A DNA stretch of 64,000 nt from Tropicibacter sp. Alg240-R139. Its GTDB lineage: Bacteria > Pseudomonadota > Alphaproteobacteria > Rhodobacterales > Rhodobacteraceae. The notes beneath the pieces were generated by a model. It did not search any database and was not told the origin of the DNA. It worked only from the letters and a program-made list of their open reading frames with translations. Numbering within the stretch: position 1 is the stretch's first letter; the number at the start of each line of letters is the position of its first letter. A program made the translations under genes and the position numbers. The stretch lies in NCBI RefSeq assembly GCF_900537075.1, contig NZ_UNRA01000008.1, forward strand, positions 3 through 64,002. The letters run 5' to 3'. Below are positions 55,219 to 64,000 of this stretch, piece after piece.

Positions 55219-57162
55219 TTAGACGGGCGCGCGCTGTTCTTCTAGCCAAGCCTGGAACATCAGGATGTCCCACAGGTAATAATGCCACCGCCGGGCGCCG
55301 GATTGATGTTCGTCCCACAGGCGACGGACGTAGGCCACATCAAAGAAACCCTCGTTTTTCAAGCGGGTCTCATCCAACAGTGCTTCGCCCCAATCGCGCA
55401 GCGGGCCGCTGAGCCAATGTTCGATCGGCACCCCGAAACCCATCTTGGGTCGATCCATGATCGCCTTGGGGACATGGCGATAGAGCACCTGACGCAAGAG
55501 CCATTTGGCCTGTCCGTCGCGCACCTTCATGTGCATGGGCACGTGTTGTGCAAATTCCACCACTCGGTGATCCAGCAGTGGGATCCGGCCTTCAAGGCTG
55601 ACAGCCATGCTGGCGCGGTCGACTTTGGCCAGGATGTCGTCGGGCAGATAGGTCTTCATGTCCAGATACATCATCCGTTCCCGGAAATCGGACACCGGTG
55701 GCCAGCTTTGCGGATCGGTTAGAACAGTTCCTACCTCTTGCGACCCCGGAACCAATTGTTCGGGGTTTTTTTCATGTGAGACGAGGGCGCGGTAGAAGCT
55801 TTCTCCAGAGCCGTATTCGAGCACTTCGGCCAGCTTCTGCATCCGGTCTCCAGCAGCTGGGAACCGCAACCTCTGAGGCATCATACGCATGGCGCCATCG
55901 ACCAGCCCCGGCGGTGTGGTCCGCAGCACACCTGCCAGCCCCTTGCGGGCAAAACCGGGCAGGACACGCAGTTTGTTCCAGACCCGATAGCCCAACCCAT
56001 AGCGACTATAGCCGCAGAACAGCTCGTCGCCGGCATCGCCCGACAGGCTGACGGTCACATGCTCGCGTGCCATCTTGCTGACCAGATGGGTTGGGATCTG
56101 CGAACTGTCGCTGAAGGGTTCGTCATACATTGCAGGCAGCTTGGGGATCACCTCCAGAGCGTCCTCGGGGGTGACATACAGCTCGGTGTGATCGGTGCCG
56201 AGATGTTCAGCCACCGCCTTGGCGTGTACGGCTTCGTTGTACCCCTCTTCGTGGAACCCGATCGAAAACGTGCGCACCGGGCGTTGGGCCTGTGCCTGCA
56301 TCAGGGCCACGATGGTGGTGGAATCAAACCCACCCGATAAAAAGGCCCCCAGTGGCACATCGGCTGCCATACGCAGGCCGACTGCATCCATCAAAAGCGC
56401 CTCGAGCTGATCGGTCGCCTCTTGATCCGAGCAGGTTAGCGGGTCGTTCTGTCCTTGGGTGACCGCGTCTTCCAAGCTCCAGTAGCATATGGGTTCGGAC
56501 ACCATGCGACCATCTTCAGAGACCACCAAGAAATGGGCAGGTGGCAGTTTGAACAGACCCTCATAGATGCAATGCGGGCCGGGGACATAGTTGTGTCGGG
56601 TGAACGAGGCGAGAGCATTGCGGTTGATGGTGCCCTGCCAATCGGGGTGACGGCGCAGGGTTTTCAGTTCCGAGGTGAATAGAAAGCTGTTGCCATTGCG
56701 CCCATAGTACAGGGGTTTTTCCCCCATCCGGTCGCGCGCCAGAAACAGCTTTTCGCTGTCCCGGTCCCACAGGGCAAAGGCGAACATGCCATTGCAACGT
56801 TGCAGGGCGCCCTCAAGCCCCCATTGGGAAATCGCCGCAAGCAGGGTTTCGGTGTCCGAATGCCCCCGCCAGGTGCTGTGCCCTTGGATCTCAAGTTCGG
56901 TGCGGATCTCAAGGTGATTGTAGATTTCACCATTGTAGCTAAGGATGTAGCGCTCGTTGTTGCTCTGCATCGGTTGGTGTCCGCTGGGGGATAGATCGAT
57001 AATGGCAAGACGGCGGTGTGCCAAAGCCAGCCCGCGCGTGTCGTCGGTCCATTCCCCGCAAGAATCGGGGCCGCGATGGATCATGGCCTCGGCCATATGC
57101 CGGGCGAGATTGGCGGGGGCGTCAATAGGATTGGCTGACCAAAAGCCGGTAATTCCACACAT
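55219..57162 (-). CDS. asnB: AsnB-like glutamine-dependent amidotransferase (copy 2)
   Basis: The 647-residue protein has the N-terminal [12 protein letters not shown] with nucleophile Cys2, [20 protein letters not shown] and the synthetase P-loop [15 protein letters not shown]. Its start overlaps the preceding glycosyltransferase stop by one base (TAATG), so it is coupled to sugar transfer rather than to amino-acid metabolism. Likely role: amidation of a uronic acid in the second polysaccharide. It differs in length and sequence from the copy at 31467, so it is not a recent duplicate. Confidence 0.9.
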   Translation of the reverse strand: MCGITGFWSANPIDAPANLARHMAEAMIHRGPDSCGEWTDDTRGLALAHRRLAIIDLSPSGHQPMQSNNERYILSYNGEIYNHLEIRTELEIQGHSTWRGHSDTETLLAAISQWGLEGALQRCNGMFAFALWDRDSEKLFLARDRMGEKPLYYGRNGNSFLFTSELKTLRRHPDWQGTINRNALASFTRHNYVPGPHCIYEGLFKLPPAHFLVVSEDGRMVSEPICYWSLEDAVTQGQNDPLTCSDQEATDQLEALLMDAVGLRMAADVPLGAFLSGGFDSTTIVALMQAQAQRPVRTFSIGFHEEGYNEAVHAKAVAEHLGTDHTELYVTPEDALEVIPKLPAMYDEPFSDSSQIPTHLVSKMAREHVTVSLSGDAGDELFCGYSRYGLGYRVWNKLRVLPGFARKGLAGVLRTTPPGLVDGAMRMMPQRLRFPAAGDRMQKLAEVLEYGSGESFYRALVSHEKNPEQLVPGSQEVGTVLTDPQSWPPVSDFRERMMYLDMKTYLPDDILAKVDRASMAVSLEGRIPLLDHRVVEFAQHVPMHMKVRDGQAKWLLRQVLYRHVPKAIMDRPKMGFGVPIEHWLSGPLRDWGEALLDETRLKNEGFFDVAYVRRLWDEHQSGARRWHYYLWDILMFQAWLEEQRAPV

Positions 57163-58301
57163 TACAATTGCCTATTTAATAAATTTTCATAGAGCGAGAT
57201 ATACTGATCATTGGTACTTGTCAGGCTGAAATTCGCCTCAATACGCTTCCGAGCGCGTACCCCCATCTGGGCGCGCTCTTGGGGTGAGAGACCCAGAACC
57301 TGTGACAGGCCCTGCGCCAGGGCATCGGAATCGCGTGGTGGAACCAGAATACCTGCCTGATCAAGGACATGGGCGGCATCCCCCACATCGGTCGAGACAC
57401 AAGCCAGACCGCTGGCCATGGCTTCGCCGAGGACATTGGGAAAGGCCTCGGCGGCTGAACTCAAGCACAGCAGGTCAAATCCGGTCATGACAGCGGGGAT
57501 GTCACTGCGCTGCCCCAGAATATGCACCCGATCCATGTCCAGTGCGGCGTAATGCGCCTGCAGGTCTGGACGCGTGGGCTCGCAGTCTCGGCCGACGATG
57601 ACGGCGTGTGCATCGGGATCCATGGACATGCTGCGCTGCAGGGCCCGCAGGAAATTGATGAGATCTTTGTCTGGGTGGTTGCGGCCGACAATGCCAATGA
57701 CCTTGGCGGTATCGGGTAGGCCAATCTCTTTGCGGATGCGCAGGCGGGTGTCGGGATCCAGAGCCCAGATTGCTGTGTCGAACCCGTTTGGAATCAGGTG
57801 ACTTTTTTGCCCTGCATACCCAAAAGCCTCGTGCTGGGTTTGTGCCAACCGACTGTTGTAGATGATCTTGTCCGACTGCGCTGATTGCCAGGCTCCAAAG
57901 CGGATGGTCCATTGGGTGCCCAATTTTTCATCGCGGATGTCATACAGGCATTGGCGGATGTTCCAGACCTGCGGCCTGGGTGCTCCGCCTAGGATCTGGG
58001 TGATGCGGGCTGCAATGTTGCCATGATACATCCATCCCTGTACCAGATCCGGATTAATTTGCCTCATCAGCGCGCGCAGTCTGAACAGGCCACCCGGAGT
58101 CTTGTGGCCGAGCTTCAGGCAGTGCACCTCATGCCCCAGATCCCGCAGGAGTGGGCCGTAGACCCCTTCGTCGCGCAGGGAGATGACAGAATGAGAGGCG
58201 CTCTGACCGAGCTTGTTCGACAGCAGATTGTGTAACGAGCGTTCCGCGCCGCCCATTTTCAATCCGGTGATGATATGGGTGATCTTTGTCTGCTCAGACA
58301 T
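57162..58301 (-). CDS. GT4-family glycosyltransferase
   Basis: The 379-residue GT-B protein has [18 protein letters not shown] at the N-terminus and [20 protein letters not shown] with the motif [20 protein letters not shown] in the donor half. Its start overlaps the end of the polymerase gene by 8 bases, and its stop overlaps the asnB start by one. The three genes form one coupled operon. Sugar specificity cannot be read. Confidence 0.9.
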   Translation of the reverse strand: MSEQTKITHIITGLKMGGAERSLHNLLSNKLGQSASHSVISLRDEGVYGPLLRDLGHEVHCLKLGHKTPGGLFRLRALMRQINPDLVQGWMYHGNIAARITQILGGAPRPQVWNIRQCLYDIRDEKLGTQWTIRFGAWQSAQSDKIIYNSRLAQTQHEAFGYAGQKSHLIPNGFDTAIWALDPDTRLRIRKEIGLPDTAKVIGIVGRNHPDKDLINFLRALQRSMSMDPDAHAVIVGRDCEPTRPDLQAHYAALDMDRVHILGQRSDIPAVMTGFDLLCLSSAAEAFPNVLGEAMASGLACVSTDVGDAAHVLDQAGILVPPRDSDALAQGLSQVLGLSPQERAQMGVRARKRIEANFSLTSTNDQYISLYENLLNRQL

Positions 58302-59532
58302 TCCGTTGCTCAGGAAAATGGGAAGAGGAATAGGTTTTCGTGCTTTGCAGGAGCTGTGTCATAATAAGGGCAATCACAATAAGGCGTCCGGGGGAATCGA
58401 GGAGGTTGTGGGTGAAGAAGGAATAAATTGCGATATTGATGGCCACCAGGCGCATCCGCCCCTCGGACCGCCACAGCAGCATCCCGATCAAGGACAGATA
58501 AAGGATCAGGCCGACAATCCCCCCTTCGACCAGATAGAGGGCATACATGTTATGGGTGCTGGCCGGAAATTCCCATTCACGGGTATATCCTAGGCCCAGG
58601 CCCAAGAATGGCTTGCCGCCGCTGGCAAAGACGCCCAGAGCCAAAGACAGGGCGTCAGACCGTTCGTCAGCTGCAAAATCTGAGGCAAATTTGACAAATC
58701 CCAGACGTGCCAGGGTGTTCTTGTCCAGATATTGCGCCAATGAGGTGTCCAGCAGGACCTCGACCAGAGCACCGCTCAGAATGCCATACCCAAGCAGTCC
58801 GATCAGACCGATGGCCACTAGGCCCAATGCGGCGCGTATGCGTTGGAACCCCAGGTGGCCGGCCCAGAAAAGATATGAGAGTGATATGAACAGCACCAGC
58901 CAACCGGCACGGGCAAATGTCAGAAAGACGGCAATGCTGACCAGCGCCACAAAGGGCCAGCGTAGCGAGACCCACAGATAGGGGAGCACCATGATCATGA
59001 GCTGAATCAGGATGAAGGCGGCAATGTTGGGATTGAGATAAAATCCGGCGGCGCGTCCCGGTACCGTGGAGTAGGTCGGCACCATGAAATCCTGGATCGT
59101 GACGATGGCCCCGAATACAGCCGTTGCAGCCAGTGTCCACCCAATCATGCGGGGCGTGACATGATTGAAGAGCAGGACGATCAGGAACAGCAAGATCAGG
59201 GCCATTTCAAGCTGGTTGACCATAACCTGCGTGGCAACGGGTGATTGAGATGACCCCAGAAAGCTGATCAGGGTCCAGATCACCCAGAGGTAGATCCAGT
59301 ACAAAAAGGGCCGCACGATTTGCCAATCATCCTGGCCCAGGATTGGTCGCTTTTCGAACGCCTGCCAGAGCACACATGCAGCACCAAACCCGATGAAGGC
59401 CAGATAGGACAGAATGGGGGGGGGGCCTCCGAGCGTAAAAATACCCAAAGGCAGGTTGCTTGCAAACCAGAATAGGAATATCGAAACGCCGACTGAAATC
59501 AGGCTGAATTCAGGTTTTTTGTACACATTCAT
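58294..59532 (-). CDS. O-antigen ligase/Wzy-family polymerase
   Basis: From ATG 59532 the protein is 412 residues with about ten to twelve membrane helices. The large loop and the Wzy_C-type motif (PASTHNMYALYLVEGGIVGL) identify the O-antigen ligase/polymerase superfamily. An upstream extension to 59766 reads through a region without family features and overlaps the divergent gene at 59584, so it was rejected. With the Wzx at 63339 it gives the second polysaccharide line its own polymerase. Confidence 0.85.
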   Translation of the reverse strand: MNVYKKPEFSLISVGVSIFLFWFASNLPLGIFTLGGPPPILSYLAFIGFGAACVLWQAFEKRPILGQDDWQIVRPFLYWIYLWVIWTLISFLGSSQSPVATQVMVNQLEMALILLFLIVLLFNHVTPRMIGWTLAATAVFGAIVTIQDFMVPTYSTVPGRAAGFYLNPNIAAFILIQLMIMVLPYLWVSLRWPFVALVSIAVFLTFARAGWLVLFISLSYLFWAGHLGFQRIRAALGLVAIGLIGLLGYGILSGALVEVLLDTSLAQYLDKNTLARLGFVKFASDFAADERSDALSLALGVFASGGKPFLGLGLGYTREWEFPASTHNMYALYLVEGGIVGLILYLSLIGMLLWRSEGRMRLVAINIAIYSFFTHNLLDSPGRLIVIALIMTQLLQSTKTYSSSHFPEQRNV

Positions 59533-59583
59533 TTTCACGCACCAAAAATTCGTACAAACAGCTCTCGAAAGGGGCTTTTCGAA

Positions 59584-60708
59584 ATGAATATTCTCTTCCT
59601 GGTCTCGTCCCTGCAAGGCGGAGGTGCTGAACGCGTCGCAGCGCTGCTCTCTAATGCCTGGGTGGATCGCGGCCACGACGTTACGTTGATGCCGACATTC
59701 TCTGGCAGAGGAGAATGCAGCTACACTTTGAACTCTGGCGTGGTCGTCGACTATCTTGCTGATCATGTCAATGGAAACACGAGCAAATTACAGCGTCTCG
59801 TTGTCCTCAGGCGCCACATTCGAAAAACCCGCCCAGACGTGATCGTCTCGTTTCTGCCGAATGTGAATATTGCGGCCTTGGCGGCAACGATTAGGACGAA
59901 CATCCCGGTTATCGCCTGCGAGAGAATTCATCCTCCTCTAATGAGCCCGCCTTTGCCACGCAGCTACGAACTGGTCCGCAAGTGGCTTTATCCCAGGGCG
60001 GCTTGTGTTGGCGTGCAGACGCAGACCACCCGGGATTGGGTCGCTGAAAACATTGCTTGCGCCAAGCTGAGTGTGATCGCCAACCCAGTTGTTCTACCTC
60101 TTCCAGCGGGGCCCTCCAAATTGTCTCCGGACAATATCCTGGCTAAAGAACGCAAGCTGGTACTGGCCGTGGGACGGCTGCATGCAACCAAACGCCTTGA
60201 TATGTTGATTCAGGCATTCCAACGTGCGCAGCCAGAATCAGAATGGGATTTGGTTATCCTGGGCGAGGGCGAACATCGGTCTGAATATGTCGAAGGCGTA
60301 GCCGCAGCGGGGTGGGCGGACCGAATTCATCTACCCGGGTTTGTCGGCAATCTGGCTGATTGGTACACGCGGGCAGACATCTTTGCGATGCCGTCGTCTT
60401 GCGAGGGGTTTCCCAATGTTCTGCTCGAGGCCATGGCCCATGATTTGCCGAGCATTTCTTTTGACATCCCGGCCGGGCCACGGGATCTGACCGATGGCGG
60501 ACAACGGGGCATCCTGTTGCCGGATCAGGATCATGTTCCGAGCATGACAACGGCGCTTCAGAAGCTGATGCAAGACCCTGACCAGCGTCAGCAGTTGGGG
60601 GGGCGAGCAGGAGAGGTTCGAGACATCTATGGGCTTGAGACGATCCTAGGGCAATGGGACGATTGCCTGGCTGACGCCTTGGCATCAACAGGCACCTCGG
60701 GGACGTAA
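59584..60708 (+). CDS. GT4-family glycosyltransferase (tandem paralogue 1)
   Basis: The 374-residue GT-B protein starts MNILFLVSSLQGGGAERVAA. It has LAVGRLHATKRLDMLIQAF and SSCEGFPNVLLEAMAHDLPS in the donor domain. It is clearly related over its whole length to the next gene, which starts 5 bases later, so the pair arose by duplication. It resembles GalNAc transferases of the PglH/PglJ group, but donor and acceptor are not known. It is divergent from the polymerase operon across 51 bases. Confidence 0.9.
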   Translation: MNILFLVSSLQGGGAERVAALLSNAWVDRGHDVTLMPTFSGRGECSYTLNSGVVVDYLADHVNGNTSKLQRLVVLRRHIRKTRPDVIVSFLPNVNIAALAATIRTNIPVIACERIHPPLMSPPLPRSYELVRKWLYPRAACVGVQTQTTRDWVAENIACAKLSVIANPVVLPLPAGPSKLSPDNILAKERKLVLAVGRLHATKRLDMLIQAFQRAQPESEWDLVILGEGEHRSEYVEGVAAAGWADRIHLPGFVGNLADWYTRADIFAMPSSCEGFPNVLLEAMAHDLPSISFDIPAGPRDLTDGGQRGILLPDQDHVPSMTTALQKLMQDPDQRQQLGGRAGEVRDIYGLETILGQWDDCLADALASTGTSGT

Positions 60709-60713
60709 AATCG

Positions 60714-61841
60714 ATGCATGTGATGTTCTTTCTCTTTTCCATGTCGACGGGTGGAGCCGAGCGGTTCACCGCGAATATGGCCAATCACTGGTCTGCGAAA
60801 GGCCATGAGGTCAGCGTCGTGACCCTGAGCAATAAGGATGGCGACGGTTATGAGCTTGACCCCCGCATCCGCCGTGTGGCTCTGAACCTCAGCGCCTCGC
60901 GCAGGTCTTTGTGGTCGGCACTGAGCAACAACATCACCCGGGTTCGAGCGTTGAATGCCTGCCTGCGAGAGCTGTCTCCGGATGTGGTCTTTGGGATCAT
61001 GTCCACCGGCAGCGTCCTGTTGTCCCTGGCGCAAAAATCCCCGTCCCGTGTCCACATCGGAACCGAACGCAGTTATCCGCCCAGCATGCCTTTGGGGCGG
61101 ATCTGGGAAACCCTGCGCAAGCTGTTTTACCGGCGTCTGGATGTTGTGGTGGCCCAGACCAAAGAAGGTGCCGATTGGGTGCGTCGCCACACCAGTGCCG
61201 ACCAGGTCGAGGCGATCCCGAATCCGGTCACCTATCCGTTGCCCAGACATGATCCAATTCTGTCTCCGGCCGACCATCTGGCATCTGGGCGTAAGCTGCT
61301 TTTGGCGGTGGGGCGTCTGGGGCCGGAAAAGGGCTATGATCGGCTGATGAACACTTTTGCTCACCTCGCCCCCGAGCTGCCCGAATGGGATCTGGTCATC
61401 ATGGGCGAGGGCGGCGAACGCCCCGCGCTCGAAGCGCAGCGCGATCGGCTCAAGCTGGGTGGGCGTGTCCTGTTGCCGGGACGGGCTGGCAATGTCGGCG
61501 ATTGGTACGCGCGGGCAGATCTTTTTGCGCTGACCTCGCTGTTCGAGGGGTTCCCCAATGTGCTGGTCGAGGCCATGGCTCATGGGGTGCCTGCAGTCAG
61601 CGTCGATTGCAATACTGGTCCACGGGATGTGATCCGCTCCGGCCGAAACGGTGTGCTGGTACCTCAGAACGACCCCGAAGCCCTGCGCGCCGCCCTGCAC
61701 GCCTTGATGTCGGACCCGGCGCGTCTGCAAGTATTGGCGCAAGAGGCCGTAGCCGTGCGTCAGACGTTTTCGATGGAAGGCATCGCAGCCCGCTGGGAGC
61801 AACTGATGCCCTCAGCACCCAGGTCCAAGCCTAGAGTGTAA
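60714..61841 (+). CDS. GT4-family glycosyltransferase (tandem paralogue 2)
   Basis: The 375-residue protein starts MHVMFFLFSMSTGGAERFTA and has LLAVGRLGPEKGYDRLMNTF and LFEGFPNVLVEAMAHGVPA. It shares domain order, loop lengths and the GWADRIHLPGFVGNLADWY-type segment (here VLLPGRAGNVGDWYARAD) with its upstream paralogue. It ends 11 bases inside the convergent phosphodiesterase-like gene. Confidence 0.9.
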   Translation: MHVMFFLFSMSTGGAERFTANMANHWSAKGHEVSVVTLSNKDGDGYELDPRIRRVALNLSASRRSLWSALSNNITRVRALNACLRELSPDVVFGIMSTGSVLLSLAQKSPSRVHIGTERSYPPSMPLGRIWETLRKLFYRRLDVVVAQTKEGADWVRRHTSADQVEAIPNPVTYPLPRHDPILSPADHLASGRKLLLAVGRLGPEKGYDRLMNTFAHLAPELPEWDLVIMGEGGERPALEAQRDRLKLGGRVLLPGRAGNVGDWYARADLFALTSLFEGFPNVLVEAMAHGVPAVSVDCNTGPRDVIRSGRNGVLVPQNDPEALRAALHALMSDPARLQVLAQEAVAVRQTFSMEGIAARWEQLMPSAPRSKPRV

Positions 61842-63243
61842 AAGCCTGTTCCATGTAGCCCGGCGGGGTGACACCGAAGTTTTGCAGCACGGCGGGCGCG
61901 ATTTCGCGGGTCGAAATCTTCATCGGATTCATGCGTTGTGCTTCAGGGGACAGGTGGTCATAGACCATCAGCATCCCATCGGGCACATGATAGGCATTGG
62001 CCCCGGCCGCATCCAAAAGCTCCATGCAGGTCAGCCCAAAGGTTTTGGGATCCGCAGTTTCCCCCTTGTAGGTCACCTGTTCCAGGTGCTCGTTGGCGAT
62101 GCTGAATTCCATGCGGATGACGTTTTCTCCCAGATCGTCGATCTGGATGCTGCGCCCGTTGATACTCAGGCCGCCTATGTTCTGCAGAAACCTCTGACGG
62201 GGGGCTTCTGATACTGCGACGACGAACTGAGGTACCATGGCTGGGCGTTTTTCCCAATCTTCATCCGGCACACCCAAGCCACGCATCAGATTGCGTAAAT
62301 TGTCGATGGTGACGATGCGTTCGACCCGATTGCGCCCTTCGACAGCGGCCTGCCCCATGCTAGTTGTGACTGCCAGAAGATAATCGGGATTGGCTGCAAC
62401 AAAGCGCAACAGCAAGGACAGCTGTTCTTCGGCCTCTTGCATGACAAAGGGGATTTCCCCGGCCCAGGTGTCCAGCCATGGTTGCTCAAAATTCAAAGTG
62501 TCATAATCCTGCGGGAACAGCGCAGGCCAATAACGATGCATGGACGAGGCTACGTGGTTGGTGAAAAAGAACGACACATCGGGCTTGTTTTGGCGCAAGG
62601 CCTTGTAGAAGAAATCAAATGAAATCTGCGTTTGTGAGGTTCTGCGGCGCACCGAGCGGGCAGGGGTCCGGCGTTCAGCTAGAAGTTGACCAGCCAGCTT
62701 GCCTACGGTCTTCCCACGCAGTCCCAAGCCAGGCGCTGCCAGCAAGAATTGACCCGCCTCTTTCAGGGCGATTGAATTGGTCACCTGGCTTCCGTTCATT
62801 CCTGCCATTATCAGGTTGAAATTCTGAAACGCTTCGAATTTCTTAGGGAAACATTCGGGCCCGGCCGCAAAGGTATCGGGCACGTAAAACGCATAATCCG
62901 AGACATTGTCGGGCAGGGGGTAGCTGTGCAGGCTGCCAAACAGGCCGACCTTGGCACCGGCCTTGGACAGGATTTGCCACAAAGGAGGAAACTCTTTGTC
63001 TACATGCTGAAGATCCATGCCAAAATCGCTGATTTCGTGGTCGTCATTACTGACACCCCGGTGCAGGGTTGGCCAGGTGATCCAAGGGCTCAGGTGACCG
63101 CTGTCTTCGGCGTGGGTTTCATAGCGTCGGGCGCGGTTTTGCAGGATGCCCAAGCTTGAACCAGGCATGAGTTTGGCGAAGTGATCGAAGATGCGATAGG
63201 GCACTTCATTCAATTCGTAAAAGATGATCTTTTTCTGCTTCAT
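61831..63243 (-). CDS. Alkaline-phosphatase-superfamily protein (phosphodiesterase/sulfatase-like)
   Basis: From ATG 63243, after GGGCAAATC, the product is 470 residues. It begins KKIIFYELNEVPYRIFDHF and has an AP-fold active region around SGHLSPWITWPTLHRGVS, whose Thr could be the nucleophile, and FFFTNHVASSMHRYWP with metal-binding residues. Superfamily enzymes cleave or transfer phosphate, phosphonate or sulfate esters. There is no signal peptide or membrane anchor, which is unusual for an extracellular polymer decorator. It follows the Wzx gene on the same strand by 95 bases. Function unknown. Confidence 0.7.
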   Translation of the reverse strand: MKQKKIIFYELNEVPYRIFDHFAKLMPGSSLGILQNRARRYETHAEDSGHLSPWITWPTLHRGVSNDDHEISDFGMDLQHVDKEFPPLWQILSKAGAKVGLFGSLHSYPLPDNVSDYAFYVPDTFAAGPECFPKKFEAFQNFNLIMAGMNGSQVTNSIALKEAGQFLLAAPGLGLRGKTVGKLAGQLLAERRTPARSVRRRTSQTQISFDFFYKALRQNKPDVSFFFTNHVASSMHRYWPALFPQDYDTLNFEQPWLDTWAGEIPFVMQEAEEQLSLLLRFVAANPDYLLAVTTSMGQAAVEGRNRVERIVTIDNLRNLMRGLGVPDEDWEKRPAMVPQFVVAVSEAPRQRFLQNIGGLSINGRSIQIDDLGENVIRMEFSIANEHLEQVTYKGETADPKTFGLTCMELLDAAGANAYHVPDGMLMVYDHLSPEAQRMNPMKISTREIAPAVLQNFGVTPPGYMEQAFTL

Positions 63244-63338
63244 GATTTGCCCTTTCGGAAAACAGTCGCCCTGGGCTGGGTCAACCAAAAATGAATGCGG
63301 TCAATTTGGAATGGGTGCCGGACTTGTTTGAGGGCCGT

Positions 63339-64000
63339 CTACCTGAAAATACACCCACAGGAGATACCGATTTTTTTGCGTACGGTCCACCATCCAATCA
63401 GGCGTTGGATGTTGAGCGACAGAACCGTCGCCAGAGCCGCCCCTTCGGCGCCCCAAAGCGGGATGAAGATTGCATTCAGCATGATGTTCAGAACAGCGAT
63501 CCCGCTCAGGATCTTGAGGCTGTCGTTTTCATGGCCCGCCATGCTGAGCATGAAGCCGGTTTCGCCAAAGAACAGGGCGGTGGCAAAGCCGATGGCCAAG
63601 ATGATCAGAATCGTGGCGCCGCTGGCAAATTCCGGCCCGAACACAAGCGTCAGAAGCGGTTTCGCAAAAATTGCAAGAACCAGGGCGACAGCCCCGCCAA
63701 CCAGAAAGATGACCCGCGCGCTCATGACGGCGAAACGCTCGAGCGCGACCTTGTTGCCTGCCGTGTGCAGCCGGGCGAACTCGGGTGCGTTGATGGTGTT
63801 GCCCAGGTTCAGCACCAGTTGCACCAGTAAGGCACCCTGGGCAGCGATGTTGTAGATGCCGGCCTCTTGGGTGCCCGCCAGCATACCCAACATCAGGACA
63901 TCGGTGCGGGACAGGATCACGGCTGCGCCCCCGATCAGCATGAACGGCAGACCGGCACGCAAGACCTCGGACGGGGGCAGGAGGGGGCGCGTCTGATCTG
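63339..64000 (-). CDS. Wzx-type polysaccharide flippase, C-terminal part (runs off window)
   Basis: The minus-strand frame is open from the right edge of the window to the stop at 63339, giving about 220 residues. It has at least five membrane helices and the MATE/Wzx C-terminal pattern (ILSRTDVLMLGMLAGTQEAGIYNIAA). It is the second flippase after the MurJ-like one at 39338, and the start is outside the window. It would export the repeat unit made by the 47-63 kb genes. Confidence 0.88.
   Translation of the reverse strand, partial: DQTRPLLPPSEVLRAGLPFMLIGGAAVILSRTDVLMLGMLAGTQEAGIYNIAAQGALLVQLVLNLGNTINAPEFARLHTAGNKVALERFAVMSARVIFLVGGAVALVLAIFAKPLLTLVFGPEFASGATILIILAIGFATALFFGETGFMLSMAGHENDSLKILSGIAVLNIMLNAIFIPLWGAEGAALATVLSLNIQRLIGWWTVRKKIGISCGCIFR

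Noticed and set aside
59533-59766. Long N-terminal extension of the Wzy-family polymerase
   Set aside because: The extension overlaps the divergent glycosyltransferase start and has no membrane or family features.

Overview
The window looks like the start of a draft contig carrying a RepA-type extrachromosomal replicon of a marine alphaproteobacterium of the Roseobacter group (Rhodobacteraceae). The evidence is the replication module (an RPA-family initiator on the minus strand, divergent from a ParA/ParB pair, with iterons and a DnaA box between them), the rmlC-rmlB-rmlD-rmlA operon directly downstream of the initiator (the layout I recall for the RepA-I 'biofilm' plasmids of Phaeobacter and relatives), the GC-rich coding style, and a DUF2793 protein of the kind common in Rhodobacterales. 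Species cannot be told from sequence reading alone. The first 11 bases match the 3' end of the Tn5/Nextera mosaic end, so the left edge is an assembly end, not biology.

Almost all other genes make, polymerise, modify or export surface polysaccharide. Region 1 (1-8 kb): the tail of a Wza-type export gene, a metallophosphatase, gmd-fcl (GDP-L-fucose), a yjbH-yjbF-yjbE-like outer-membrane set, and galU. Region 2 (8-13 kb): a GT4 glycosyltransferase and the dTDP-L-rhamnose operon. Region 3 (12.8-16.9 kb): initiator, origin, parA, parB and a candidate parS. Region 4 (16.9-25.1 kb): ugd, galE, glmU, a DUF2793 surface protein and a Wzc tyrosine autokinase. Region 5 (25.3-46.2 kb): a long plus-strand run that encodes a plausible complete nonulosonic (legionaminic-type) acid pathway. 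It contains a 4,6-dehydratase, a CBS-aminotransferase fusion, a PglD-like acetyltransferase, a NeuC-type hydrolysing epimerase, a NeuB-type synthase and a NeuA-type cytidylyltransferase. It also holds a WbpG/HisH/HisF amidination trio, an AsnB-like amidotransferase, an HpcH-like aldolase, two O-acyltransferases, an initiating sugar-phosphate transferase, a MurJ-like flippase and a probable polymerase. Region 6 (46.3-64 kb): a second, patchier polysaccharide set with a transglutaminase-like gene interrupted by TGA, five glycosyltransferases/polymerase genes, a phage-tailspike-like protein with an S74 self-processing chaperone, UDP-uronate epimerase, two methyltransferases in AT-richer DNA, a nucleotide-sugar dehydrogenase with a broken duplicate of its 5' end, a second AsnB, an alkaline-phosphatase-superfamily protein and a Wzx flippase that runs off the right edge.

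Together the genes supply UDP-Glc, UDP-Gal, UDP-GlcA, UDP-GalA, UDP-GlcNAc, dTDP-rhamnose, GDP-fucose and probably a CMP-nonulosonate, and assemble them by what look like two Wzx/Wzy-type lines sharing one Wzc/Wza export system. I found no tRNA, rRNA, CRISPR array, insertion sequence, conjugation gene, toxin-antitoxin pair or dedicated transcription factor. The most interesting items are the two phage-like surface proteins (DUF2793; S74 tailspike) inside the polysaccharide loci, the nonulosonate operon with its unexplained aldolase, AsnB and CBS-aminotransferase, and the genetic scars around 46.8 and 52.9 kb.
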